From NCBI GenBank assembly GCA_036567785.1, contig DATCTV010000019.1, forward strand, positions 1-62,169: DNA of 62,169 nucleotides. The letters are read 5' to 3'. Shown here piece by piece: positions 7,201 through 14,465 of this stretch (position 1 is the first letter of the stretch; each line of letters opens with the position of its first letter). This DNA comes from Desulfomonilia bacterium (GTDB lineage: Bacteria > Desulfobacterota > Desulfomonilia > UBA1062). The notes under the pieces were generated by a model. That model was not told the origin of the DNA. It did no database searches and worked only from the letters and a program-made list of their open reading frames with translations. The position numbers were made by a program, and so were the translations under genes.

Positions 7201-9958
7201 CGACCGCAATCTTCTGGTCTGCGACAGGCCTTTCATTAAGGTCAAGTGCAACTATATTATATTTGAATCTCTCCTGGTTCTGGTTCCAGTAGTCCTGGCT
7301 TATGCCCAGAAGCAAAGAGGAAGGATATACGGCGGTGTTGTTTGATGTGGTCTGAACCTCACCGTTGGGATCACGGTATTCAAGTTCGGTGTGAAGGGTT
7401 TTGTATGATGATGAAACCGGCAATCCTTTCAATTCCGCCCTGGCACAGCCGTTCTTATCCAGAGTAATATCAAGCGTCTTGAGGAATCCATTTGCCGGTG
7501 CTTCCTGAGACGGCTCATCCCATGAGAAAACGCCGTAGCCGAAATCGGTATCGTCTTCGGTTATGCCAGTTTTTATCTGACCCGCATTGAAGGTGAATGA
7601 TTCATATCCTTTCGGATAAATGACCCGGTCCCTCATCTCAGAACGCAGCTTCACGCTTCTGCCGGCTGCAGGACCGCCCGAGAGATATGAAAGGGTGATG
7701 TCCAGGTCTAAATCAACAGGCTTTACCTGAAGCTCTTTCGGCCCCTGGATGGTCGCCTTCATCAGGGGGATCTTGAAAGAGCCAATTTTAAACATGCCTG
7801 AAGTAATTGTGCTCTCATATGAAGCTTCTTCGTTTGAACCGGGAATTGCCTTGCCTTTCTTGCCCAGGACTATCTCATATGAGCCCAGTTTTGCGGCTTC
7901 GGGAATTTTCCAGTCTGTTTCCCCTGAACCTGCATCGTTTAAGACAAGGGGAAGCTTGTACTGCTGGTATGAACCGGTGTGAGTAATGGCAATCTCATCC
8001 GGGAAATCCTTTTTTGAGGCTATCTTGAAGCCGTTTACGGATCTCTGCCTGATGTAATGCTTCATGTGGACTGTTTCACCCGGTTTGAACAGAGCCCTGT
8101 CAAGTACAGTATGTGCAGACAACAAACTGCCGTCACCGTAGTCTGTTTGTGAAAGCTGGAAACGCCAGGGTTCAATCCCTTCGTTCCAGGACGAATGTGT
8201 GAATGAAACGTCGCTTTCCTTACGGGCGAAAACGAATATGCCGCCGCATATTTCTGTGAGCGCATGGCTCGACTCCCGGTAGTTGATATCGCACTTGCAG
8301 TCAGGAAGGGATGAGGGTTCAGGTAGCCTGCTGTTTATCATCAGAATGCCTTTTCTATCGGTTGTTCCCTGCCAGAGAAGGTCTCCGTTGCAGTTCCTGA
8401 GGGTAATCTGCGCATCTTTAACGGGCTTGGCGGTGTCGAGCGATGTAACCCATACGAGAGAATTTTCAAGGCCTTTTTTGAAATGCACGCCCATGTTTGT
8501 GACAAGTGCGGCAGCAGGGACAAAGGCGGCGGAGGATTTTATGTTCAGCCTTGTTCCAAGCATTCGGCTTTCGACTTCGATGATGTTCAGGCCACCTGTC
8601 CGGACAGGGATTCCGACTACCCTGAAATCTGTCTTCCGACCTTTGAAGTCGATTCTCATGTCTTGTGCTGTGGAATTCTTCCTGAAGACAGAAACTTCTC
8701 GTTTGGCCTGTGCAACACTCTTGAGCCAGTCTATCATCAGCTTGTCATTGTCTATTGGAACGGACAGACTCCTTATTTTAAGCCCTGCCACGGTTTTTTT
8801 TGATTGAGAAATGTCTGATATTGTCGAGGTCTCGATATTTCTTACAGTTAGGGGAAGCATGGCATCTGATTTTTCCAGTATACCGAAACGGCTTGAGAAT
8901 TTGGCCAACGCCGGCATGCCGCCTGTCTTGACCCGCATCGGGAATTTAGAAGAGTTGGCGAGTCTGCGGCCATCGAGGTCTCTTATGATTTTAGGAACAT
9001 CGATAAGGTATTCGGAATTCTCTTCAAAAGGACCGTTAAATCTCAACAATCCAGCCTGTTTTTCAGGCCGGTAGATTCGGCCGTTCTTTCCTTTAAGTAG
9101 AATTTTATCTTTATATATGTCGGGAAAATCCGCTGTGAATTCGAGTTCCATGGGGCTTAAAGGTATGCAAGGCGCATCCGGCCTTTCTCTGGAACATATA
9201 AACTTTGCCCGGAACTGTTCCCTGGTCTTATAGTTCATTACCATCTCACTTGGAGTTGCAACTCCCGATAAGGATTTGATGCCCTTGCCCCATATAAGAC
9301 TTACATCAGCCATATCAGGGAATGTCTGTTTTGCCTGAAAGACTATGGCGTTCTCATCTGGTCCGTTATATCTGGCAGATTTCAGCAGCACCTTCCTGTC
9401 CTGGCCCTTAATTATATTGATGCCGATTTTCTCCCGGAGGCCTTTTACGGCGAACCATGTTTTCGAAATAACGCTTGCCTCATCGGGAACTGCATCAAGC
9501 TGGATTATGAAAATCTGCCTGTTCTCGATTCCGCTGTTGCCGGATTCGGGAAGCACCTTTATGATCGAAGGCCCGCCGGTCGAGAATGTAAATCTTTTTT
9601 TGCCAGTGAGTGTTTTACCGGACAGCGATTTAAGGCCTTCCCTGAGAACAAAACCGCAACTGCATCCTCCGGGGAGGTTTGTTCCGAAGTCATACACCCA
9701 TGTTGTACTGTCGACCCATCTCCCCTTGCCCGGCGGCTGGCAATAAATATCAAAGGGGACAAGATCAGCCGGGTTTCCCAATGCGACCATTGGTTCGGAG
9801 AAGGTCACACTGACCTGACGCAGGTCTTTCAGTGTACCCTCGGGGTTGAATGTCTTGACGGATGGAGTCTCGGATGCACCCAGAGTAAAGACTAGAAACA
9901 TTACGCAAAACGCCGTCAACAAATTGTCCAGTCGAGGGTGATAATGATTTTTTTTCAT
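4280..9958 (-). CDS. Bacterial alpha-2-macroglobulin (YfhM type)
   Basis: A 1892-aa exported protein. The first ~28 residues form a signal peptide with a hydrophobic core (FCVMFLVFTLG); there is no clear lipobox Cys, unlike E. coli YfhM. The thioester motif CLEQ is present with Cys1442 and Gln1445, in the context YPYSCLEQNVSK, so the protein can in principle trap proteases covalently. The region upstream, with a glycine run (HGGGGG), is the usual A2M domain context. GGAGG lies seven bases before the ATG. The gene overlaps pbpC by 4 bases. By analogy the protein acts in the periplasm with PbpC, inactivating proteases that enter through envelope damage. Confidence 0.9.
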   Translation of the reverse strand: MKKNHYHPRLDNLLTAFCVMFLVFTLGASETPSVKTFNPEGTLKDLRQVSVTFSEPMVALGNPADLVPFDIYCQPPGKGRWVDSTTWVYDFGTNLPGGCSCGFVLREGLKSLSGKTLTGKKRFTFSTGGPSIIKVLPESGNSGIENRQIFIIQLDAVPDEASVISKTWFAVKGLREKIGINIIKGQDRKVLLKSARYNGPDENAIVFQAKQTFPDMADVSLIWGKGIKSLSGVATPSEMVMNYKTREQFRAKFICSRERPDAPCIPLSPMELEFTADFPDIYKDKILLKGKNGRIYRPEKQAGLLRFNGPFEENSEYLIDVPKIIRDLDGRRLANSSKFPMRVKTGGMPALAKFSSRFGILEKSDAMLPLTVRNIETSTISDISQSKKTVAGLKIRSLSVPIDNDKLMIDWLKSVAQAKREVSVFRKNSTAQDMRIDFKGRKTDFRVVGIPVRTGGLNIIEVESRMLGTRLNIKSSAAFVPAAALVTNMGVHFKKGLENSLVWVTSLDTAKPVKDAQITLRNCNGDLLWQGTTDRKGILMINSRLPEPSSLPDCKCDINYRESSHALTEICGGIFVFARKESDVSFTHSSWNEGIEPWRFQLSQTDYGDGSLLSAHTVLDRALFKPGETVHMKHYIRQRSVNGFKIASKKDFPDEIAITHTGSYQQYKLPLVLNDAGSGETDWKIPEAAKLGSYEIVLGKKGKAIPGSNEEASYESTITSGMFKIGSFKIPLMKATIQGPKELQVKPVDLDLDITLSYLSGGPAAGRSVKLRSEMRDRVIYPKGYESFTFNAGQIKTGITEDDTDFGYGVFSWDEPSQEAPANGFLKTLDITLDKNGCARAELKGLPVSSSYKTLHTELEYRDPNGEVQTTSNNTAVYPSSLLLGISQDYWNQNQERFKYNIVALDLNERPVADQKIAVDYYQETYNTHRVRMAGGYYAYKNVREIKYMGRLYDGSTDSRGMMNCTGKSAVSGNIILYAHSTDKNGNTASTSTSMWLAGKDDWWFEQSNDDRIDVIPEKTAYEPGDTARFQVRMPFREATALVTMEREGIIDARVIDISGKSPLVELPVKDEYAPNVFVSVLAVRGRIPGTKPTSMFDPGKPSYKLGISGILVGWKAHELTVDVIPDKTVYKIRDVMDVKIKVRNASSLSPAKGGEVSIAAVDEGLLELMPNDSWDILSSMMKTRGYGVETSTAQSMVVGRRHFGLKALPHGGGGGRQLTRDLFDTLLLWKGTLKLDDSGEASIRIPLNDSLTAFRIAAIAVGGAGLFGTGSASVRTSQDLMLISGLPLIAREGDSLRAVFTARNATQRKMDIRVNLSTGAKNDGKYKEITLKNIQPGQSAEAAWDIKVPFGSSGIEYTVSAAEKGGPASDRMKITQKVLPTVPVRTVQAVLARLAPSADIDIKMPEGALTGKSHVKIDLKPSITAGLSGVREYMSRYPYSCLEQNVSKAVSLGDKAAWDEILKKLPSYMDRDFLLKYFPCGSCEGSDVLTSYFLNVSHEGGYAIPGYLKEQLITGLKAFTEGRISKKGPLLTSDLTIRKIAAIDAISRYENIDPQLISTIRTDPVFWPTSTIISWINILNRMTLQEKDKRLAEANRVLRARLVLSGTQMNVPEDSMDNLWWLMVTGDVNASRLILAVLNDKAWNNDIPRLAAGLSARMKNGRWDTTTANAWGTLAFNAFSGKYEKALPAGVTKVTLNGKEFSVDWKTKPDGDNLVFSLPENISRLILTHEGTGSPWASVLLQAAVSPKSPVYAGYSLKKTITPVEQKYKDRYSIGDVLRIRLEIEATTDMTWVVVNDPVPAGASIIQPDLGASFLTGSEKAAGFVFEAFTERSADSIKKYFEYVPRGNFSTEYTIRLNCGGVFNIPPARVEALYSPDIYGEIPGGIMEINK

Positions 9959-10045
9959 ATATGCCTCCGGGGCAGCAAGTGGATTATTTGCTCATTTCAG
10001 GATGCCGGTCGGTATTTTAACTCATAAAATAGTTCGTACTGTCAG

Positions 10046-10083
10046 GATACCAATTTTGTAGGTATCATAGAACGATATTATCG
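10046..10083. promoter_or_regulatory. Two operator-like palindromes in the divergent region
   Basis: GATACC (10046-10051) and GGTATC (10061-10066) form an inverted repeat with a 9-base spacer. CGATA-T-TATCG (10073-10083) is a second short palindrome. Both lie between the divergent alpha-2-macroglobulin and perR genes. The binding protein is unknown and chance occurrence is possible in AT-rich sequence. Confidence 0.3.
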
Positions 10084-10117
10084 GATATTTCGTATTATTT
10101 TTTTATAAAAAAAGTTA

Positions 10118-10153
10118 TTGACATCCAACTCTATTAGTAATAATTATCATTAA
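10118..10153 (+). promoter_or_regulatory. perR promoter with PerR/Fur-type operator
   Basis: TTGACA (10118-10123) lies 17 bases before TAATTA (10141-10146). The AT-rich palindrome ATTAGTAATAATTATCATTAA (10133-10153) covers the -10 and reaches the start codon at 10154. Nearly the same box lies at the -10 of the desulfoferrodoxin promoter (17160-17181). The arrangement predicts that PerR represses itself. The distance from the -10 to the ATG (7 bases) implies a leaderless transcript. Confidence 0.7.
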
Positions 10154-10567
10154 ATGAATAAAAATTCACAAAGAATAACCAAACAAAAACTCATGATAGT
10201 GGATGAATTAAGAAAAGTAAAAACTCATCCTACAGCTCAGGACGTATATGCAATGGTTCGCAGGCTGCTGCCGAATATCAGTCTTGGCACGGTCTACAGA
10301 AATCTTGAGATGCTTTCTGATAAAGGGGATATACAAAGGCTTGCCTTTCATTCAGGCAAGAGGCGTTATGACGGCAACCCGAATAATCATCCGCATATAT
10401 GCTGCAAGGTATGCGGAAAGGTGGACGATCTTCCGGAAAATATGGATATAAATGAAAAGATCATTCATTCCATTACAGAAGTCTGCGGGTATGAAATTAC
10501 TGATTACAGCATAGAGCTTTTCGGAATATGTGCTGATTGTAGAAAAGAAAAAATAAATTCAAAATAA
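10154..10567 (+). CDS. perR: Fur-family peroxide-type regulator (PerR-like)
   Basis: A 137-aa metalloregulator. An N-terminal winged-helix domain (HPTAQDVY, SLGTVYRNLEML) is followed by the dimerisation domain with HPHICCKVCG and a second CxxC (ICADC), the pair that holds a structural zinc in Fur and PerR proteins. The co-transcribed rubrerythrin gene and the shared operator upstream of the superoxide reductase operon support PerR rather than Fur, but the iron/peroxide distinction is inference. The N-terminus fits the family at ATG 10154; no Shine-Dalgarno sequence precedes it and the predicted transcription start is at the ATG itself. It probably represses its own operon and the operon reading from 17138 to 12421. 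Confidence 0.9.
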   Translation: MNKNSQRITKQKLMIVDELRKVKTHPTAQDVYAMVRRLLPNISLGTVYRNLEMLSDKGDIQRLAFHSGKRRYDGNPNNHPHICCKVCGKVDDLPENMDINEKIIHSITEVCGYEITDYSIELFGICADCRKEKINSK

Positions 10568-10579
10568 AAGGAGTGTTTT

Positions 10580-11155
10580 ATGGCAAACTTAAAGGGAACG
10601 AAAACGGAAAAAAATCTTCTCGGTTCTTTTGCCGGGGAATCACAGGCCAGAAACCGCTATACATATTTTGCAAGTCAGGCCAGGAAAGAGGGTTATGTTC
10701 AGATAGCTGATATCTTTGAAGAGACGGCGAATCAGGAAAAAGAACACGCAAAAAGGTTCTTTAAATTCCTCGAAGGCGGTGATGTCGAGATAACTGCAGC
10801 ATTTCCGGCAGGTGTCGTTGGGACCACACTCGAAAACCTGAAGGCGGCAGCGGCAGGCGAATATCACGAGTGGAGCGACATGTATCCGGGATTTGCGAAA
10901 ATTGCCCGAGAAGAGGGTTTCGAAGCCATAGCCAAAGTCTGGGAAGCGGTTTCAATTGCCGAGAAGCAGCATGAAAAACGCTATAAGGATCTGGCTGCAA
11001 ACATAGAAGCAGGAAAGGTTTTCAAGAAAGACGGCAAGATTGTATGGCGATGCAGAAACTGCGGATACCTCCACGAAGGTACCGAGGCTCCTGCATCATG
11101 CCCTGCATGCGCCCATCCGCAGGCATATTTCGAGGTGCTCGGAGAAAACTGGTAA
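10580..11155 (+). CDS. rbr: Rubrerythrin
   Basis: A 191-aa NADH-peroxidase-type rubrerythrin. The N-terminal four-helix domain carries the diiron ligands in GESQARNRY, EETANQEKEHAKRFF and SIAEKQHEKRY. The C-terminal rubredoxin domain has CRNCGY and CPAC, four Cys for one iron. It reduces hydrogen peroxide in the cytoplasm with electrons from rubredoxin or NADH systems. AAGGAG precedes the ATG, 12 bases after the perR stop, so it is in the perR operon and likely derepressed by peroxide. Confidence 0.96.
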   Translation: MANLKGTKTEKNLLGSFAGESQARNRYTYFASQARKEGYVQIADIFEETANQEKEHAKRFFKFLEGGDVEITAAFPAGVVGTTLENLKAAAAGEYHEWSDMYPGFAKIAREEGFEAIAKVWEAVSIAEKQHEKRYKDLAANIEAGKVFKKDGKIVWRCRNCGYLHEGTEAPASCPACAHPQAYFEVLGENW

Positions 11156-11166
11156 GACAAATAAAT

Positions 11167-11190
11167 CAGGACTGCCGGAAGGCAGTCCTG
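11167..11190 (+). terminator. Intra-operon hairpin without U-tract
   Basis: CAGGACTGCC (11167-11176) pairs perfectly with GGCAGTCCTG (11181-11190) around a GGAA tetraloop. AAAAG follows, not T, so it is not a standard intrinsic terminator. It separates the rubrerythrin gene from the thioredoxin-like gene and may protect the upstream mRNA 3' end or reduce downstream expression. Confidence 0.45.
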
Positions 11191-11203
11191 AAAAGAGGTT
11201 CGC

Positions 11204-11770
11204 ATGAAGAAAGGAATCTTTCTTACTGCTTTGTTCTTGTTTGTATCGGCAGGTTTGTTGAACGCGGATGTACTGAAATATTCAAAAGAAATCGGAAGCA
11301 TTAAACTGAATGTTCCGGAAGATAAGATTTTAAGAAATTATCTGGGAATAAAGCAGAAAGAAGGTCAGTTTAGCATTCCTGAAATCAGGCAGGGAATATT
11401 GATTGTCGAAATATTCAACATGTACTGCCCTCATTGCCAGCACTATGCACCGAAGGTCAATGAACTTTATACAAGGATAAATGCAAGAGCTGATACAAAA
11501 GGCCGTGTGATGATGCTTGGCATAGGTGTGGGTAATTCTCCGTTCGAAGTGAATATTTTCAGGAAGAAGTATGATGTAGCCTTTCCATTGTTCGATGACA
11601 AAGCGTACAGTGTAGCAAACAAACTGGAAGGAGTTCTGACTCCTCATTTCTTTGGCATGATCCTTGATGGAAAAGGCGGCTACAGGGTTTTTTATTCACA
11701 GAACGGCGGGTTTGAAAATGCCGACGAGTTTTTAAACAGCCTGCTCAAGCTTACTTCCGGTATAAAATAG
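11204..11770 (+). CDS. Exported thioredoxin-fold protein (CPHC)
   Basis: A 188-aa protein with an N-terminal signal peptide (about 1-21, ending near LLNAD) and a thioredoxin fold with redox motif CPHC in NMYCPHCQHYAPKV at about residue 72. A cis-Pro-type segment GVLTPHFFG follows. It would act in the periplasm as a thiol-disulfide reductase or oxidase; the CPHC dipeptide is that of DsbA but the sequence around it is closer to TlpA/ResA-type proteins. AAGAGG precedes the ATG. It is followed 9 bases later by a peroxiredoxin, which it may reduce; that partnership is inference from position. Confidence 0.75.
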   Translation: MKKGIFLTALFLFVSAGLLNADVLKYSKEIGSIKLNVPEDKILRNYLGIKQKEGQFSIPEIRQGILIVEIFNMYCPHCQHYAPKVNELYTRINARADTKGRVMMLGIGVGNSPFEVNIFRKKYDVAFPLFDDKAYSVANKLEGVLTPHFFGMILDGKGGYRVFYSQNGGFENADEFLNSLLKLTSGIK

Positions 11771-11779
11771 GAGGCGTTC

Positions 11780-12367
11780 ATGAAGCGGTTTTTTCCGATG
11801 ATTTTTCTTGTCCTGTTTTTGTCTGTTCCGGCTTTTTCGGCGTCTGAAGCCTTTAAAGATAATATCTATAATCCGGGAAGCCTTAAGCCGGTCGACAGCC
11901 AGACAACCCTTAAGACTGGAGATGCCGCCCCGGATTTCGATTTACCTGCGGTTTCCGGGGGACATATAAAACTTTCCGATTTCAGAGGGAAGAAGAATGT
12001 GGTCATATCTTTTGTGCCTGCTGCATGGACACCCGTATGTTCTGACCAGTGGCCGGGATATAATATCGTCAAGGAACTCTTTGATGCAAATGATACAATT
12101 CTCATAGGCATCAGCGTTGACAGTATTCCCACCCTTTATGCCTGGACAAAACAGATGGGGTCGCTCTGGTTCCCGGTCCTTTCCGACTTCTGGCCACACG
12201 GAGCTGTTGCCCGGAGTTACGGAGTTTTGAGAACGAACGGGACCTCCGAGAGGGCCATATTCATTATCGATAAAAAAGGTTTCATAAGATACATCGATGT
12301 GCACGATATCAATACCCGGCCGGAGCTCGAAAATATTATCGGTGCTCTTGAAAAGCTGTCCCGATAA
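11780..12367 (+). CDS. Exported peroxiredoxin (AhpC/TSA family)
   Basis: A 195-aa protein with a signal peptide (about 1-20) and a peroxiredoxin domain. The peroxidatic Cys lies in PAAWTPVCSDQW, the usual PxxxTxxC pattern. No Cys is visible in the C-terminal half, so it would be a 1-Cys type recycled by an external thiol partner, perhaps the CPHC protein encoded just upstream. It would remove peroxides in the periplasm. GGAGG precedes the ATG. It is the last gene of the perR operon as far as spacing shows. Confidence 0.8.
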   Translation: MKRFFPMIFLVLFLSVPAFSASEAFKDNIYNPGSLKPVDSQTTLKTGDAAPDFDLPAVSGGHIKLSDFRGKKNVVISFVPAAWTPVCSDQWPGYNIVKELFDANDTILIGISVDSIPTLYAWTKQMGSLWFPVLSDFWPHGAVARSYGVLRTNGTSERAIFIIDKKGFIRYIDVHDINTRPELENIIGALEKLSR

Positions 12368-12372
12368 TCTGC

Positions 12373-12406
12373 GAGAAAATATCTGCCCGGAGATTCTCTT
12401 TCTTTT
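12373..12406 (+). terminator. Probable terminator of the perR operon
   Basis: GAGA (12373-12376) and ATCT (12381-12384) pair with AGAT and TCTC (12391-12398) around GCCCGG, with a bulge, followed by TTTCTTTT. The stem is imperfect. It lies between two convergent operons. Confidence 0.4.
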
Positions 12407-12420
12407 GGCCGGGATTCTAG

Positions 12421-12918
12421 TCAGCTGAAGGTTATGAAACGATCTTTCGTGGCATTACAGATCGGACATACATCTGGAAGAACGCCGTCAGAAACATATC
12501 CGCAAACCTCGCAAACATAATATTGGGTTTCGCGATCTTCCATCACATGGTCCATAGCCTCTTTATATAGTTTTGCGTGGATTTCCTCCACGTCGCGGGA
12601 CTGGCTGAAATAGAGTGATGAGGCCCTGTCTCCTGACTCTTCGGCCTTCTTTATGAAATCATCATAGGCCACTTCGGCCACTCTGCTTTCGCTTTCGAAG
12701 CTTTGTTTGAGGTTTTCTTCCGTGCTTCCCACCTCTTTCAGCAGTCTTAAAGCGCGTTTACCGTGAATTTCTTCGGATAATGATATAACCCTGAAGAGTT
12801 TGGCCAGCTGTGGATAACCCTCGGCATCAGCTTTTTCGGCAAAAACCTTGAGCCTGAGGGACGCCTTTGATTCGCCGGTATATGCATCATGAATCGCCTT
12901 TTTTATAACATCATCCAT
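12421..12918 (-). CDS. Rubrerythrin-family protein with rubredoxin domain
   Basis: A 165-aa protein, shorter than classical rubrerythrin. The ferritin-like domain shows TGESKASLRL, SLSEEIHGKRAL and SRDVEEIHAKLY, providing Glu/His iron ligands. The C-terminal rubredoxin-like part has CEVCGY and CPICNA. The likely role is peroxide reduction in the cytoplasm. Its start overlaps the end of the upstream DUF2400 gene by 8 bases, and it is the last gene of the minus oxygen-defence operon. It is distinct in sequence from the rubrerythrin at 10580. Confidence 0.88.
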   Translation of the reverse strand: MDDVIKKAIHDAYTGESKASLRLKVFAEKADAEGYPQLAKLFRVISLSEEIHGKRALRLLKEVGSTEENLKQSFESESRVAEVAYDDFIKKAEESGDRASSLYFSQSRDVEEIHAKLYKEAMDHVMEDRETQYYVCEVCGYVSDGVLPDVCPICNATKDRFITFS

Positions 12919-13723
12919 AAACAGCCTCCTGATGTAATTTTTCCCTGCATTTGTCAGGGATGCGTCCGTTCCATATCCCCGGACGCGTCAGGGCAAAATC
13001 GTATTTCACCGGATCATCAGGATTCATCTCTCTGAAAAATCCGGTGATTTCAAGTGCGGTTTTGATATCCGCCGATTTTCTATTTGTTATGCCCAGGTTT
13101 GAACATACTCTGAATATATGAGTATCAATGGGCATGACAAGAAGTCTGGGGCTGATGCTTTTCCAGCAGCCCGGATCCACGTTATCTTTCCTGATCATCC
13201 ATTTAAGAAAGAGATTGAGTCTCTTGCATGCGCTTTTTGCCGAAGGCCTAGGTAGCAGGCTCTTGAATTCATAGTCCCCGGACAATCTTTCAACCATTTT
13301 TTCAAGAGCGGGAAGTATAGTTGTATCATCTGATTTAATGTTTGAAGCAATGCATGCCTCAATTGAACCATGACTTGAAATAACATTTCTTATGCCTTCA
13401 ATAAGAAAGGCCGTCTCTCTGCCATTTGTAAACCTGTGCTTGAAGGAAGAAAAGGTCTCCTGCAATGTTTTGCCGTTCGATCTTTCTATGAAAAGCCTCG
13501 GACTTTTTCCCATTGTATCGAGCACGGTCCCCGCGCTTTTAAGGATCTGAGCAACCCTGCCGTATGCAAGGCATGATACAATAAGTCCAACTACTTCCCT
13601 GTCAGGCCCTTCGGGGTATCGATAGACAAATTCAAGGGGATCGGGATGTATGTATTCGTAATGGTTATATGCCCGATACAATCCTTCGAAGAATTCCTTT
13701 GAAGGGGGGCTGCATCCGGGCAT
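12911..13723 (-). CDS. TIGR02757 / DUF2400 family protein
   Basis: A 270-aa protein of unknown function. The start is ATG 13723 with AGGAAG upstream; a longer frame extends to 14017 but that part overlaps the rubredoxin gene on the same strand and has poor composition. Recognisable family features are YEYIHPDPLEFVYRY, LIVSCLAYGRVAQI and the C-terminal MPIDTHIFRVCSNLGIT with RPGIWNGRIP. The PIDTH-RV segment resembles the end of helix-hairpin-helix DNA glycosylases, which might mean a DNA repair role, but this is inference. It lies inside an operon otherwise made of oxygen- and peroxide-defence genes. Confidence 0.75.
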   Translation of the reverse strand: MPGCSPPSKEFFEGLYRAYNHYEYIHPDPLEFVYRYPEGPDREVVGLIVSCLAYGRVAQILKSAGTVLDTMGKSPRLFIERSNGKTLQETFSSFKHRFTNGRETAFLIEGIRNVISSHGSIEACIASNIKSDDTTILPALEKMVERLSGDYEFKSLLPRPSAKSACKRLNLFLKWMIRKDNVDPGCWKSISPRLLVMPIDTHIFRVCSNLGITNRKSADIKTALEITGFFREMNPDDPVKYDFALTRPGIWNGRIPDKCREKLHQEAVYG

Positions 13724-13748
13724 TATTTTACTTCCTACTTCTTGATTG

Positions 13749-14465
13749 CTATTCAGGTGAAAATTCGTCCTTGCTTGCACCGCATACAGGGCAGGTCCAG
13801 CTTTCAGGCAGTTTATCGAACGGGGTTCCTGCAGGGATTCCGCCTTCCGAATCTCCCTTTTCCGGGTCATAGATATATCCGCAAACTCCGCATACGTATT
13901 TCTGCATATTCTCTCCTTTTTTAATTTCTTGTTTTTCTTCTTCCCTGGCGACATCTCCCTTGTATGTAGGAGCCGTCTTTGGCGCCTTTCCCTTCTTGAC
14001 ATCCTGATAAACGGCATATGTAAGTGGTTTGCCTTTTTTCAGCACATCGCAACCAATAATTTCTACAATGAAAACCGTGTGAGTGCCGGCATCGGCTTCA
14101 CCGATGACCTTGCCTTCCATCCATGAGAGGCAGTTTTCTGTAACAATGGGGCAGCCTGTTTCGCCTTTGAAGTATTTCGCCTGAGACAATTTATCGATGT
14201 CTCTGCCAGACTTGAATCCGAATGTGCCTATAAAAGGCAGAGGTGTGTCCTCTTCAAGTGTTGATATGGCCAGTACACCGCTTGCCTTGATGTATTCATG
14301 CGTAAGGTTTTCCTTGTTTATGCTTACGGCGACCTTTGCAGGCTTGTTGCTTACCTGGAAGGCGGTGTTTGCAATCTGACCGTTTGCCTTATCGCCGGAT
14401 ATGCTGGTGACAATATACAGACCATAGCTTATATCCCAGAGTGCCTTTGAATTAATCTCACCCAT
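13749..14465 (-). CDS. hrb: High-molecular-weight rubredoxin (flavin reductase-rubredoxin fusion)
   Basis: A 238-aa fusion. Residues 1 to about 165 form an FMN-binding flavin-reductase-like domain ([29 protein letters not shown]). A charged linker leads to a rubredoxin at about 187-236 with [10 protein letters not shown] and [11 protein letters not shown]. In Moorella this architecture passes electrons from NADH to the flavodiiron protein, and here the flavodiiron gene is the next upstream and shares one base with it. The pair would reduce oxygen or nitric oxide in the cytoplasm. Confidence 0.9.
   Translation of the reverse strand: MGEINSKALWDISYGLYIVTSISGDKANGQIANTAFQVSNKPAKVAVSINKENLTHEYIKASGVLAISTLEEDTPLPFIGTFGFKSGRDIDKLSQAKYFKGETGCPIVTENCLSWMEGKVIGEADAGTHTVFIVEIIGCDVLKKGKPLTYAVYQDVKKGKAPKTAPTYKGDVAREEEKQEIKKGENMQKYVCGVCGYIYDPEKGDSEGGIPAGTPFDKLPESWTCPVCGASKDEFSPE

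Noticed and set aside
11160-11203. Standard intrinsic terminator between rbr and the thioredoxin-like gene
   Set aside because: The hairpin is followed by AAAAG, not a U-tract, and the next gene is closely spaced in the same direction.
13724-14017. Upstream extension of the DUF2400 frame
   Set aside because: It runs out of frame inside the Hrb gene on the same strand and is basic and low in complexity.
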